From: CAZMSD01 sp964568855
GTDB taxonomy: Bacteria; CAIWAD01
DNA: 64,000 nt
Direction: 5' to 3'
NCBI GenBank assembly: GCA_964568855.1
Contig: CAZMSD010000001.1
Location: 124,001-188,000, forward strand
The notes under the pieces were generated by a model. It ran no database searches. It worked only from the letters and a program-made list of their open reading frames with translations, and was not told the DNA's origin. Positions within the stretch are counted from its first letter, which is position 1. The number at the start of each line of letters is the position of its first letter. This document shows positions 44,901-53,903 of the stretch, one piece after another. Made by a program: the position numbers and the translations under genes.

Positions 44901-46012
44901 GCGACTTCTTCGCCCTCGCTCAGCGGCCGGGGCGCGAGCATCTCCTCCAGGGTCATGAAATCCAGCCGGGGAGCCGTGTCCGGCGCCTTGCTGTCCCCGT
45001 CGTTGTCGATCCAGTCCACGTTGTTGCCCGGGCTTTCCAGGAAAGCGTAGCCCACCAGGCCCACGTTCACAACTCCGGGGTGCACGGGTACCCAGCCGGC
45101 CACGCCGCGATCGTCCGCGTCGCCGGTCCAGGTGAATTCCTCGTCGATGTCGAAGTAGTTGAGATCGTCGCCCGAATCGCCGTCGCCGCCCACCAGGGTG
45201 CCGCAGACCATGCCGAAGGCCACTTTGTCGTAGTTGATGTCGCTGGTGTTGGTGATGTCGTAGAGCCAGAAGATCACGTCCTCCGCCAGCACGTGCGACC
45301 ACTGGAACCCGCGGCAGGAAACCTTGAGTCCCAGCCCGCCGTGCAGGGTGTCCACCTCGAAGGGCTGGATGCGGCGCACCTCGGCACTCTCCTGGCTCTC
45401 GGGGAAGGATTCCAGCCAGACCTCCAGTTCTATCGAATCCCGGTAGGCCGTTTCGTAATCCATGAATTCCATGTCGCGGCTGTCGTCCATCCAGAAGTAG
45501 CTCTCCTGGTCGGCGTTGAGCACGTCGCGGCCGAAATACCCGTTCCAGCTTCCCGGCCAGCCCTTGTCCGGCCAGTAGGAGGGCCAGGTCAGTCCCTGGT
45601 GGCTCATGGCCACCAGGTTGGTGTCCGGATTGGCAAAGCCCGGCATGGGAATGAAGGTCCAGTATTCCGACGGATCGGCGGGATTCACCTCGTCGCGGCC
45701 GCGGGCGGGGCTCTTGGTCACCGCCACGCTGCGGATGGGATCGTCCAGCAAACGGTTGTAGTACTCCACGCCCACCAGCACCGAGATGTCGCCGATGTAC
45801 TCGTCCCCCGTGCCGCGCGGCCATTCGAATGAGAACTCCCCCAGTCCCGGCATGCGTCCCACCAGGCCCGTGTTGCGGAAGGTGGACTGCACCAGGTTTC
45901 CGCTGTGGACGTTCTTCTTCTCGAAGGCCGGATCGGACCAGACGTCGTCGTACCATTCCTCGGCGAACAGCGCGCCAGCCGTCAGCAGCAGGAAAATCGT
46001 GCTTCGCTTCAT
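41915..46012 (-). CDS. Giant secreted protein with C-terminal sorting module
   Basis: A 1365-residue exported protein (signal MKRSTIFLLLTAGALFAEE, ATG behind GGGAGAG). The N-terminal half is Tyr/Trp/Asp-rich and has several acidic loops of the DxDxDG type (DNDGDSKAPD, DDNFNGLIDES, DNDGDWDPEYDD) that look like Ca-binding turns. A fibronectin-III-like segment follows (about 630-700, DGRVTLYWDDRAE...FEGYRVYRATD). The C-terminus (EVKVVPNPYLATATWERR ... GVYLYHVESPAGEHKGKFALIK) is a FlgD-like sorting module. It lies between the TonB-dependent receptor and the PorV-like gene, 78 bp after the receptor. Such large proteins are frequent next to SusC-like receptors in FCB bacteria. No enzymatic motif is seen. 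Confidence 0.85.
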   Translation of the reverse strand: MKRSTIFLLLTAGALFAEEWYDDVWSDPAFEKKNVHSGNLVQSTFRNTGLVGRMPGLGEFSFEWPRGTGDEYIGDISVLVGVEYYNRLLDDPIRSVAVTKSPARGRDEVNPADPSEYWTFIPMPGFANPDTNLVAMSHQGLTWPSYWPDKGWPGSWNGYFGRDVLNADQESYFWMDDSRDMEFMDYETAYRDSIELEVWLESFPESQESAEVRRIQPFEVDTLHGGLGLKVSCRGFQWSHVLAEDVIFWLYDITNTSDINYDKVAFGMVCGTLVGGDGDSGDDLNYFDIDEEFTWTGDADDRGVAGWVPVHPGVVNVGLVGYAFLESPGNNVDWIDNDGDSKAPDTAPRLDFMTLEEMLAPRPLSEGEEVAVIDYSDPFYPRSIVRVPAPGDTLVLTWRNLEILVYDGAEVFEDPTNLVDDNFNGLIDESWAYENAAYFDWRELNLDLGLLDSLEGIVQVPWELLSEYDPLIDERRDDGVDNDGDWDPEYDDVGSDGQPVTGDVGEADGLPTPGEPHFDALDITESDQLGLTSFNEFTFPEFSSRNDEDIWSKMIPGEFDTTSLEPADVDFLYGSGYFPLRSGETQRISLAVVFGESEDDLLGNLETVRTIYNENYNYIQPPAKPLVNAEVGDGRVTLYWDDRAERSVDRISHLRDFEGYRVYRATDPGFLDAYNITDARGNAAGFNPLVQFDLINEVEGFFEIPLNGTQFYLGSNTGLVYSWTDTTAVNGQDYFYAVTSYDRGDPVAGFLPAESAKQASMDVAGNVTLDVNTVFVTPAAPAAGYQPGLVMEEAQHLSGRATGRVALEVVNEEHLRDGARYTIEILPDSSGRIADVLGWEYTAWVPDTHFVWQGNLGDWVAVVDTLVDSTATIVPGGKPGDWEWIYTETVDTSFVWDPGVGGWVAIYDSTAYDSIQVLDSEVVVPAIAWSMRRDDQEPFDESFIINTDTPRQALSHDGIFPKSFSARRLDTGDTLSIHQWLSGDTLNADGDFDMDFDAGVLTYREGFLAGIAADQVVEVRFHYDYNLVHKQLVMNLTGYATTTSLFEPVVEGVRPHFENEWQMSIDPEQSGWENAAEDILPWGLRPLALIDFSQGFRELRGTSLPNDYLQEFYPDASGSTCRAPDDFPHPDYAEIVSLLVPPVQTSYRVFDITEEQDPIELDFWIYNTSYETGPPWNRRDPLAPFDPRDVVLLYEPPERGGHDSTRVLSWMLQISAIWSDTTMTVPAGGELYRAVTRKPFAADDRYAYTVTAPDWNAQAAAGELKEVKVVPNPYLATATWERRPIRGNRGERKIQFIHLPPRATVRIFTIRGELVRTLEHDSPVWDGSLDWNLKSKEGLDVAFGVYLYHVESPAGEHKGKFALIK

Positions 46013-46090
46013 TCAGGCTCTCCCGTCAGGGGGTCCGGCGCCGGGGCCGGGATCACCATGCTGGGTTTGTATCACCGGCAACGCGGTTTG

Positions 46091-49018
46091 TCAGAAGGAA
46101 TACTTGAGTCCCACGATCACTTCCCGCGGGCGGGAATAATTGGTGGGGTTCACGAAGAGCTCGGCCTGGATGATCTCCCAGTCCAGGTTGTAGCCGGCGC
46201 GCCCCGTGCGGTCGTAGACGTTGTTCTCGTTCAGGCGGTCGAAGAGGTTCTTGACCTGGAAGTGCGTCTGCATTCGCTGGCTCCCCGGCAGGCCCAGCGG
46301 AAGGTTCCACCAGCCCGAAAGGTCGAAATTCAGGTAGAAGGGCTTGCGGCCGCTGTTCTCCAGAAGGCCCACCACCAGGTCGTCGCTCTGGGGAACCGGC
46401 GTGTAGGGCAGGCCGCTGCCGTAGGTGCCCAGGAGACTCAGGCCCCAGCGGCCCTTCCAATCCAGGCCGATGTGCCCGTTGAGGGTGTGTCGGCGGTCCC
46501 AGTCCATGGGCACCAGGTACTTGTTCACCTCCTGGTTGTCGCTGGCGGCTTCCTGGGCCGCCGTGGGGCTGGAGGCGTTGGCCTGGGCCACCTGGAAGGT
46601 GTAATCCAGGCCGGCGTTGAAGTTGTTGCCGTAGCGCTTGTCCAGGCTGAGCACGATTCCGCGCACCGTGCCGAAATCGCGGTTGGTAAAGATGAAGTAC
46701 TTGTTGACGTTGACCGTCTCGATCACCCGGTCGGAGGAGACCAGGTCGCGGATGTCGCGGCTGTAGAGGCTGATGTCCACGCCCACGTCCTCTCCGAGCT
46801 GCTGCTGCAGGCCGATCTCGTACTGCACGGTCTTCTCCACCTTGAGATCCGGGTTGCCCATCAGGCTGTTGATGCCCTCGAGCTCGAAGTCCGGATTCTG
46901 GTAAAGACGCTCGAAACTGGGCCGCTGGAAGAAGTGGCCGTAGCTGAAATGTATCACGCCCGTGTCGGTTACAGGGTAGGCGATGGCCAGACGGGGACTG
47001 GCCTGCCACTTGAGGCTCACGTCCCGCCAGCCGGAGTTGTTGGGATCCGCCAGGTCGGCGGGCAGCCGCCAGTTGGCGTCGAAGACGTCCAGGCGCAGTC
47101 CCGTGTTCACCGTCACCTGGCGGAACTCCATCTTGTCCTGCAGGAAGATCGATCCCTCCCAGGGATAGCGGGTGTAGACGTCGTAGTTCGCGCCTTCCGG
47201 GGCTACCACTTCGTCCCCGTTGAAGCTGGCGTTGCGGTCGTTGAAGTACAGCTTGTGCAGACGCAGTTCGAGACCGGCCTTGAGCTGGTGGATCTTGCCC
47301 GCCTGCCGTGAGAGATTGCCGTTGACCTGCCAGCTGTCGGTGCGGCGCGCGAAATGGGCGTTCTCGGTGCCGCCGATGTTGGCGAAGCCCACGTAGAGCG
47401 CGTTCTCCGTGTAACCCGGCTCGAAGACGTCGAAACCACCCAGGTCGTAGTAGTAGAAACCGTTATCCGGCAGCTCGTCCGTGTTGACGTAGCGTGAATC
47501 CAGGATGCTGTCGTAAAGCCGGTGGTAATAAGAATTCAGCGAGTGCGACAGTGAGAGGTCGAAGAATGTACGGCCGCCGAAGACCTGGTCCCACTTGAGG
47601 CTGGTGTTCTGCTGGCGGCTGTAGCGCTTGAGGCGGCCGTCGGGGGTGAAGCGCCAGGAGTCGCTGTATTCGCGGTAGTGGCGGTCGGCGGCGATCACGT
47701 TGAAGCGCAGCTTGGAGGTGGGACTGAGGTCCGTGGTCAGCTTGAACTGGCCCGATCGGCGCTGCTCCGTGTTCATCTTGACGTATTCGGCGCCTCTCAG
47801 GTCGCCGCTGGAGCGCTCATGGACGTAACGGGAGTACTCGTCCGCGAACTGTATGAATTCCCTGACGATCTGACTGTCCCGGGCGGTGACCATGGGCCAG
47901 TGCCCCGTCCAAAAGGATTGCGCGGACTTATCACCGTCATCCTGTTCGGAGATCCACACACCTGATGCGATGTACTCGTAAAAGATGTCATCCAGCAGCT
48001 CATCCCAGAAGAACCAGTATTCCTCTCCGTTTTCGTCTAACCAGTACACTGAACCATAAATGTCATCCCCATTGAAGCCGGCGTAGGTGGTTCCCGTCTC
48101 GTCGGTGAAGAAGAAGTACTGTTCTTGGGGGCTGAAAAGACGCCGGCCCGCGTACCAGCCCCCGTTCTCGGACAGGCGCACCGTGCCGTTGAACTTGAGC
48201 CAGGGCAGCAGAGGCACAGGACCGCTGAGGTTGGCCTCCACGTTGTTGATGTTCAGCGGCTCCACGCTGCGGATGTTCCAGAACTGGTTCTGGTGGTCGG
48301 AGACGTAGTCGCCGGCGTAGAAGTTCAGGCTGCCCTCGTAGCGCTCCTGCCCGTCGCGGGTGATGGTATTGACCACGCCGCTCATGGCCTGCCCGTACTC
48401 GGCGTTGAAAGTACCCGAGATCACCTGCAGCTCCTGGACCATGGAAACCTGCACCTCCACGCCCTTGCTGCCGTCGTAGACGTCGGTGACCGGAATGCCG
48501 TCCACCAGGTAGAGCACCTCGCCGGAACGTCCGCCGCGGAAGTGGCCGTCCACCACCCCCGCCTGCAGGTCCACCACCTGGCTGAGCTCGGTCACCGGCA
48601 TGGAGGCCAGCTCCTGGGCGTCCACGTAGGAAGCGCTGAAGGTCTGGTCCTCCTGGATGATCGATCGCTCGGCGACGATGGTCACCACCTCGCCCTCGAT
48701 CCGGGTGGGTCTCAGGACCACGTCCTGGCGCGTGCTCAGGTCCACGCTGACGGGCACCTGCTCGATCACTACCGGCGCGTAACCGAGGCTGGAGATTTCC
48801 AGCGTGTAGATACCCGGCTGCAGGTTGAGGATCATGTACTCGCCGTCGAGATCGCTGGCCCCGCCCCAGGGCTTGTCCAGGACCTTGACGTTGACGCCCG
48901 GCAGGGCTTCCCCCGCGGAATCGGTGATCTGGCCCACGATTTTTCCCGTGACGCCGGCCAGGGCCGCCGGGACCAGCGCGAAGGCCAGGATGGCGCTTCG
49001 AAGAAGAGCCGGAATCAT
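46091..49018 (-). CDS. TonB-dependent outer-membrane receptor with carboxypeptidase-like N-domain
   Basis: A 975-residue receptor. After the signal peptide comes a CarboxypepD_reg-like beta-sandwich (about 22-105, GKIVGQITDSAGEALPGVNVKVL...DGEYMILNLQPGIYTLEISSLGY), then a plug (about 115-230, LSQVVDLQAGVVDGHFRGGRSGEVLYLVDGIPV and FNAEYGQAMSGVVNTITRDG) and a long beta-barrel ending REVIVGLKYSF. The layout is SusC-like. ATG 49018 follows GGAGGAGA. It heads the 49-39 kb group with a giant sorted protein, a PorV-like barrel and an E-set protein. No SusD lipoprotein is present, so the ligand is not obvious. Confidence 0.93.
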   Translation of the reverse strand: MIPALLRSAILAFALVPAALAGVTGKIVGQITDSAGEALPGVNVKVLDKPWGGASDLDGEYMILNLQPGIYTLEISSLGYAPVVIEQVPVSVDLSTRQDVVLRPTRIEGEVVTIVAERSIIQEDQTFSASYVDAQELASMPVTELSQVVDLQAGVVDGHFRGGRSGEVLYLVDGIPVTDVYDGSKGVEVQVSMVQELQVISGTFNAEYGQAMSGVVNTITRDGQERYEGSLNFYAGDYVSDHQNQFWNIRSVEPLNINNVEANLSGPVPLLPWLKFNGTVRLSENGGWYAGRRLFSPQEQYFFFTDETGTTYAGFNGDDIYGSVYWLDENGEEYWFFWDELLDDIFYEYIASGVWISEQDDGDKSAQSFWTGHWPMVTARDSQIVREFIQFADEYSRYVHERSSGDLRGAEYVKMNTEQRRSGQFKLTTDLSPTSKLRFNVIAADRHYREYSDSWRFTPDGRLKRYSRQQNTSLKWDQVFGGRTFFDLSLSHSLNSYYHRLYDSILDSRYVNTDELPDNGFYYYDLGGFDVFEPGYTENALYVGFANIGGTENAHFARRTDSWQVNGNLSRQAGKIHQLKAGLELRLHKLYFNDRNASFNGDEVVAPEGANYDVYTRYPWEGSIFLQDKMEFRQVTVNTGLRLDVFDANWRLPADLADPNNSGWRDVSLKWQASPRLAIAYPVTDTGVIHFSYGHFFQRPSFERLYQNPDFELEGINSLMGNPDLKVEKTVQYEIGLQQQLGEDVGVDISLYSRDIRDLVSSDRVIETVNVNKYFIFTNRDFGTVRGIVLSLDKRYGNNFNAGLDYTFQVAQANASSPTAAQEAASDNQEVNKYLVPMDWDRRHTLNGHIGLDWKGRWGLSLLGTYGSGLPYTPVPQSDDLVVGLLENSGRKPFYLNFDLSGWWNLPLGLPGSQRMQTHFQVKNLFDRLNENNVYDRTGRAGYNLDWEIIQAELFVNPTNYSRPREVIVGLKYSF

Positions 49019-49113
49019 GTTCTCCTCCAGGCTTGTCCGCCCGCCGGCGGATCCACAGCCAGTGCGACGCGAGCTCGCGCGTGTGTCACATCGATCCCCC
49101 GAGGAACGGCGGT

Positions 49114-50184
49114 TCAGGACGGGCGGGCATCCAGTCGCGCGCCCTCCTCGTCCGCGGCGAACAAGTGCTCGGATCCCGGACGAATCCGCAGGTGGATCCG
49201 CTCGCCGGGCCGGGCCGTCAGGTCCGCCTCGAGCCGCGCCACCGCGGGCACGCCCGCCAGGTCGAAATAGGCCAGGGTTTCGTGGCCCATGTGTTCCACC
49301 ACGTCCAGCCCCACTTCCGCCAGGGCTTCACCAGCTTCCGCCAGAACCAGGTCCTCCGGACGGACGCCTAATACGGCCTCGCCCTCGGCGGCGGTCCTCT
49401 CGAGCGGCATGCTCAACCCTTCCGCTGAGAAGGATCCGCCGGAGACTCGTCCGGAGATGAAATTCATCGCCGGGCTGCCGATGAATCCCGCCACGAAGCG
49501 GTTCGCGGGGCGCTCGTAGAGTTCCAGGGGACCCGCCACCTGCTGTATCACGCCGTCCTTCATTACTACGATGCGGTCGCCCAAGGTCATGGCTTCGACC
49601 TGGTCGTGCGTCACGTAGATCATGGTGCTGCCCAGGCGACCGTGCAGGCGCGCCAGCTCCGTGCGCATCTGCACCCGCAGCTTGGCGTCCAGGTTCGACA
49701 GGGGTTCGTCGAAGAGGAAGGCGCTGGGATCGCGCACGATGGCCCGGCCCAGGGCCACCCGCTGCCGCTGGCCGCCCGAGAGTTCCCGCGGCCTGCGGTC
49801 GAGCAGCTGCTCGATGGACAGCACTTCGGCGGCCCTGCGCACCCGCTGGTCCAGCTCGGCCTGGGGCATCTTGCGCATCTTGAGCCCGAAGGCCATGTTG
49901 TCGAAGACGCTCATGTGGGGATAGAGCGCGTAGTTCTGGAACACCATGGCGATGTCGCGCTCCGCCGGGGGCAGGTTGTTCACCAGCCGGTCGCCGATGC
50001 GGATTTCGCCCGAGCTCACCTCTTCGAGTCCGGCCACCAGCCTCAGCGTGGTGGACTTGCCGCAGCCGGAGGGTCCCACCAGCACCACGAATTCGCCGTC
50101 GGCCACCTGCAGGTTGACCCGCTTGACGGCCTCGAATCCGTTGGGATAGCGCTTCCAGAGTTCGCTGATGCGAATTTCAGCCAC
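49114..50184 (-). CDS. MalK/UgpC-type ABC transporter ATPase
   Basis: A 356-residue ATPase of the sugar-importer (CUT1) class: Walker A GPSGCGKSTT, Q-loop VFQNYALYPHMSV, signature LSGGQRQRVALGRA, Walker B AFLFDEPLSNLD, His switch VTHDQVEA, and a C-terminal OB-fold regulatory domain (about 240-350). The start is GTG 50184. No permease or binding-protein genes are in the window, so it may serve several sugar transporters as MsmK-like ATPases do. It is 95 bp upstream of the TonB-receptor gene on the same strand. Confidence 0.93.
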   Translation of the reverse strand: MAEIRISELWKRYPNGFEAVKRVNLQVADGEFVVLVGPSGCGKSTTLRLVAGLEEVSSGEIRIGDRLVNNLPPAERDIAMVFQNYALYPHMSVFDNMAFGLKMRKMPQAELDQRVRRAAEVLSIEQLLDRRPRELSGGQRQRVALGRAIVRDPSAFLFDEPLSNLDAKLRVQMRTELARLHGRLGSTMIYVTHDQVEAMTLGDRIVVMKDGVIQQVAGPLELYERPANRFVAGFIGSPAMNFISGRVSGGSFSAEGLSMPLERTAAEGEAVLGVRPEDLVLAEAGEALAEVGLDVVEHMGHETLAYFDLAGVPAVARLEADLTARPGERIHLRIRPGSEHLFAADEEGARLDARPS

Positions 50185-50294
50185 TGGCGATCCTGTACTT
50201 CACCGCCGCCGATCCGGTCAAGGTTGACTTCGGGGTAGAAGGCAATCTGAACTTTTACGCGTCACAATTTAGCAATACCGCCTGCTCTTCCACC

Positions 50295-51119
50295 TCAGGG
50301 AAGGTAGGGGGCGATGTCCTGCAGCACCTGGTCCTCGAGGGCGGCCATGGCCTGCCGGGTGAGCGGCCCCGGCGCTTCTCCGAATTCCCTGCCGCCCAGC
50401 CGCTTCAGGGCACGCACACCGGCGACGGAGCTGGTAATGAACGCCTCGGAGGCCCGTGATACCATGTCGAAGCCCAGGTCGCGGATCTCGCAGGGGAAAC
50501 GTTCGTCCTGGATCAGCCGGCCGCGGATGATCCCGGGCAGCAGTCCCTTTTCGCGCGGCGGCGTGCAGGCCCGGCCGTCGAGCACCAGGAACAGGTTGCT
50601 GGTGGTTCCTTCCAGCAGGCTCTCCCGCTCGTCCACGAGCACGATCTCCTCCATCCCCCCGCCGCCCGCCAGGAGCTGCTGCTGCAGCAGGCGGTTGCCG
50701 GTCTTGTGCCGTGCCAGGGGATCGCGGTCCCGGTTGTTGACGCGGACCAGCCCGGCCGAGCAGGGCGGCCGTTCCGGCAGTTTTTCCACGGTGATCAGCA
50801 GGCTCTCCTCGGTCTCGGGAACCGACTGGCGGCGGAACAGCGTGATCCGCAGCCGGCCCTGCTCCATCAGGTTGCCCGTCATCAGATTGTCGATGGCGGT
50901 GCGCATGCGCTCTCCGCGCAACTCGCTCGTGTAGTCCAGCCAGCGGGCGCTGTAGGTCAGCCGCTGGAGGTGCTGCTCGAGGAACACGGGCACGGTCTCC
51001 ACCACGGGCAGGGTTTCGAAAAGGCTGTCGCCGATCAGCAGGGCGGGACTGGCCGCGTCGATCAGTACTTCACGGCTGCGACGGATGCGATAATCGAGTA
51101 TGCAGTACCGCGGATTCAT
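50295..51119 (-). CDS. Class IV PLP aminotransferase (PabC / D-amino-acid aminotransferase-like)
   Basis: A 274-residue fold-type IV PLP enzyme. PLP lysine Lys139 in RHKTGNRLLQQ, Glu170 in LLEGTTSNLF and LLPGIIRGRL are diagnostic. As the last gene of a shikimate operon (its ATG immediately follows the aroK stop, TGAATG), the most likely role is 4-amino-4-deoxychorismate lyase in folate synthesis, acting on a chorismate product. A branched-chain or D-amino-acid aminotransferase cannot be excluded. Confidence 0.85.
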   Translation of the reverse strand: MNPRYCILDYRIRRSREVLIDAASPALLIGDSLFETLPVVETVPVFLEQHLQRLTYSARWLDYTSELRGERMRTAIDNLMTGNLMEQGRLRITLFRRQSVPETEESLLITVEKLPERPPCSAGLVRVNNRDRDPLARHKTGNRLLQQQLLAGGGGMEEIVLVDERESLLEGTTSNLFLVLDGRACTPPREKGLLPGIIRGRLIQDERFPCEIRDLGFDMVSRASEAFITSSVAGVRALKRLGGREFGEAPGPLTRQAMAALEDQVLQDIAPYLP

Positions 51120-51686
51120 TCAGTCTCTGTCCTCCCGAACGAGTTCCAGCAGGCGATCCAGGGTATCCGTGATCTCCTCGCCCTCGATGTACTCGAGGCG
51201 GCGACCGGCGCGCCGGTAGGCCGCCTCCCGCTCCCCTACGAGCTCGCGGATCCGGTCGCCCAGGTCGCCCTGCTCGGCGCTACGATCGGGATCCAGCATC
51301 GGCCGACCACCGCCGCGCCCTTCGAGGCGTCGCTGGAGTTCTTCCGCCGGGACTTCCAGGTAGACGGCCCGGCAGTGTTCTGCGATTTCCCCCGCCAGCC
51401 CCGGCTGGGCCGGCAGGCCGCCGCCGATGGAGATCACGCCGTGAAAGCGGGGCCTGAGCTCGCGGAAGAGCTCCCGCTCCAGGCGGCGGAATCCCGCTTC
51501 GCCCGTATCACGGAAGATCTGCGGTATGTCGCGCCCCGCGCGGCGCTCGATCTCCGCGTCCAGGTCCAGGAAGGGCAGGCCCATGACCAGCGCCAGCAGC
51601 GGTCCCAGGGTGCTCTTGCCGCAGCCCATGAAACCCAGCAGCACGATGGGCCCGGACAGGCAGGACCGATCAGCGGCCTCTGTCAC
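51120..51686 (-). CDS. aroK: Shikimate kinase
   Basis: A 188-residue P-loop kinase converting shikimate to shikimate 3-phosphate with ATP. Walker A GFMGCGKST (residues 18-26), DLDAEIERR with the shikimate-binding Asp, the ISIGGGLPAQP loop and a lid with RPML. The start is GTG 51686, overlapping the aroC stop (GTGA). Normal length. Confidence 0.94.
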   Translation of the reverse strand: MTEAADRSCLSGPIVLLGFMGCGKSTLGPLLALVMGLPFLDLDAEIERRAGRDIPQIFRDTGEAGFRRLERELFRELRPRFHGVISIGGGLPAQPGLAGEIAEHCRAVYLEVPAEELQRRLEGRGGGRPMLDPDRSAEQGDLGDRIRELVGEREAAYRRAGRRLEYIEGEEITDTLDRLLELVREDRD

Positions 51687-52924
51687 GACGGCTTCCCTTC
51701 TCCGGATGGGCCCCTTGCTGTCTCCGCAACGCCGGCCGCTCCGGAAACTCGTCGGTGGATCTCCTCCATGTGATCGGCACCCCAGACCTCGAGCCAGGCG
51801 GCGCAGAGTTCCCAGGCCGCGGCGGCCTCGCAGATCACCGCGCAGGCCGGTACGGCGCAGGTATCGCTGCGCTCGCGGTGCGCGCTCACCGGCTCTCCGC
51901 TCTCGAGGTCCACGCTGCGCAGAGGCTTCATTAATGTGGGCAGCGGTTTCATGGCCGCCCGCAAAACCAGTTCCTGGCCGTTGCTGATGCCGCCCTCGAT
52001 TCCCCCCGCCCGGTTGCCCGTGCGCCGGAGCGTGACCGCAAGCCCCCTTGTATCACGCCTGCCCGGCGGCTGGTCCGCGGGCAGGATCTCGTCCATCACC
52101 TTGCTGCCGGGCAGGGCGCAGTTCTCGAAGGCCGGCCCGATCTCCACTCCCTTGACCGCCGGAACGCTCATCAGCGCCGCCGCCAGCCGCGCGTCGAGGC
52201 GCCGGTCCCAGTGCACGTGGCTGCCCAGCCCGGCGGACAGACCCCGGGCGAGAACCTCCACCAGTCCGCCCAGCGTGTCGCCCCCCTCGCGGGCGGCGTC
52301 GACCTGCGCCCGCATGGCCGCGGAGGCATCGGGATCGAGGCAGCGCACCGGATCGTCGTCGGCCAGTTCCTGCAGCCGCCGCAGTTCGAGTCCTTCCCGC
52401 AGCGCCCGTGGATCCTTCACCCGCGCACTTCCGATGCCCAGCACGTGGCTCGCCAACTCGATACCGAACTGCGCCAGGAGTTCCCGGGCCACCGCACCGG
52501 CAAGCACGCGGTTGACGGTTTCGCGGGCGCTGGCCCGCTCCAGCACGTTGCGGATGTCGTCGAAGCCGTATTTCAGCGCTCCGGCCAGGTCGGCGTGTCC
52601 CGGTCGTGGAACGCTCACGCGCACCCCGCCCTCGCCCGGCTTGACGGGAGCGGGAGACATCGCAGCGCTCCAGTTCTCGTGATCCAAATTGGGCACATGG
52701 AGCGTCAGGGGACTTCCCAGGGTCAGGCCGTGCCGCAGGCCGGACAGGATCCGGACGCGGTCCCGCTCGATCTTCATCCGGCCGCCGCGGCCGTGGCCCA
52801 GCTGGCGGCGGGCCAGCTGCCGGTCGATGGCATCGGCCTTAAGGACCATTCCGGCGGGGAGTCCCTCGATGATCAGGGTCATCCCCCTGCCGTGGGACTC
52901 GCCGGAGCTGAGGAAGCGTAGCAT
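51683..52924 (-). CDS. aroC: Chorismate synthase
   Basis: A 413-residue FMN-dependent lyase making chorismate from EPSP. Signatures: LRFLSSGESHGRGMTLIIEGLPAG, RQLGHGRGGRMKIERDRVRILSG, and the C-terminal DIRNVLERASARETVNR and GGIEGGISNGQELVLRAAMKPLPTL. ATG 52924 is preferred to a GTG two codons upstream because GGGGAG then lies 7 bp before it. It sits between aroE and aroK. Confidence 0.96.
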   Translation of the reverse strand: MLRFLSSGESHGRGMTLIIEGLPAGMVLKADAIDRQLARRQLGHGRGGRMKIERDRVRILSGLRHGLTLGSPLTLHVPNLDHENWSAAMSPAPVKPGEGGVRVSVPRPGHADLAGALKYGFDDIRNVLERASARETVNRVLAGAVARELLAQFGIELASHVLGIGSARVKDPRALREGLELRRLQELADDDPVRCLDPDASAAMRAQVDAAREGGDTLGGLVEVLARGLSAGLGSHVHWDRRLDARLAAALMSVPAVKGVEIGPAFENCALPGSKVMDEILPADQPPGRRDTRGLAVTLRRTGNRAGGIEGGISNGQELVLRAAMKPLPTLMKPLRSVDLESGEPVSAHRERSDTCAVPACAVICEAAAAWELCAAWLEVWGADHMEEIHRRVSGAAGVAETARGPSGEGKPS

Positions 52925-52991
52925 GAGCACTCTCCCCTGTGTTGCGATCCGCGCGGCCCGGGACGCAGCGCCCGGGCACGGAAGACCGGAT

Positions 52992-53873
52992 TCAGCGGCC
53001 GCGCTCTTCCTCTTCCAGGCGGGCTAGGATCCCCTCGGCCGGGAAGGACGCGCCGGTCCACTTCTCGAAGGCGCCCGCGGCCTGGTAGACCAGCATCTCC
53101 AGGCCGTGAATCACCTCGCCTCCCCGGCTGCGCGCGGCCTTGAGCAAAGGCGTCCAGCGGGGTCGGTAGACCAGGTCGAAACAGACGCCGCCCTTAGGGA
53201 TCCAGTCCGCGGGACAGGCCAGGGCCTCCGGGGCGTGTCCCTCCATGCCCTGCGGTGTGGCGTTGACCACAAGACCGGGCGCGCGGGCGGGTCCCTCTTC
53301 GCGCCGCAGCGCCATGACGCTGCGGCCCGGGGTCTCGTACTCCTCCGCCAGCGCCTGCGCCTCCCCTTCGCGCCGGGCCCAGACCTGGATGCATTCCACG
53401 AAGGGCATGGAGACCAGCACCTGCATCACGCTGCGGGCGGCGCCCCCCGCTCCCAGCAGCAGGGCGCAGTCGAAGGCCAGGCGGCGGCGGTGCAGCGGCC
53501 TAAAGAAACCTTCCACGTCGGTGTTCTCGCCGATCCAGCCCTCCTCGCCGCGCAGGAGCAGGTTCACGCTGCCGGCGCAGATGGCCTCGGGGCTCATCCC
53601 CAGCAGGTGATCCTGCAGCCGGCGCTTGTAGGGCATGGTGACGTTGAGACCCCAGTAGCCCTCCTCGTGCAGGCGATCGAGCAACGGCCCTAGACCGGCG
53701 GCTTCATCGAGATCGAAGAGTTCGTAGCGCAGTTCCACGCCGGTTCGCTCCGCGGCAAGCCGGTGGATGCGCGGTGAGAGACTGGCGCCGATGCCCCGGC
53801 CCAGAAGGCCCGCGCGGATGGGTCCGCCGTCAGGTTCCGGCGGGGAAAGCGGTTGGGGGAATTCCTCGGGCAT
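52992..53873 (-). CDS. aroE: Shikimate 5-dehydrogenase
   Basis: A 293-residue NADP enzyme reducing 3-dehydroshikimate. Substrate-binding SLSPRIHRLAAE, catalytic Lys83 in NVTMPYK, Asp119 in GENTDVEGF, nucleotide loop LLLGAGGAARSV and NATPQGM are intact, and the C-terminal GLEMLVYQAAGAFEKWTG completes the family pattern. An unusual Pro-rich N-terminal extension of about 20 residues precedes the first strand. It starts 30 bp after aroA. Confidence 0.95.
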   Translation of the reverse strand: MPEEFPQPLSPPEPDGGPIRAGLLGRGIGASLSPRIHRLAAERTGVELRYELFDLDEAAGLGPLLDRLHEEGYWGLNVTMPYKRRLQDHLLGMSPEAICAGSVNLLLRGEEGWIGENTDVEGFFRPLHRRRLAFDCALLLGAGGAARSVMQVLVSMPFVECIQVWARREGEAQALAEEYETPGRSVMALRREEGPARAPGLVVNATPQGMEGHAPEALACPADWIPKGGVCFDLVYRPRWTPLLKAARSRGGEVIHGLEMLVYQAAGAFEKWTGASFPAEGILARLEEEERGR

Positions 53874-53903
53874 GGCCTCGCCGTCGGTCCGGTTGAAGGT
53901 GGT

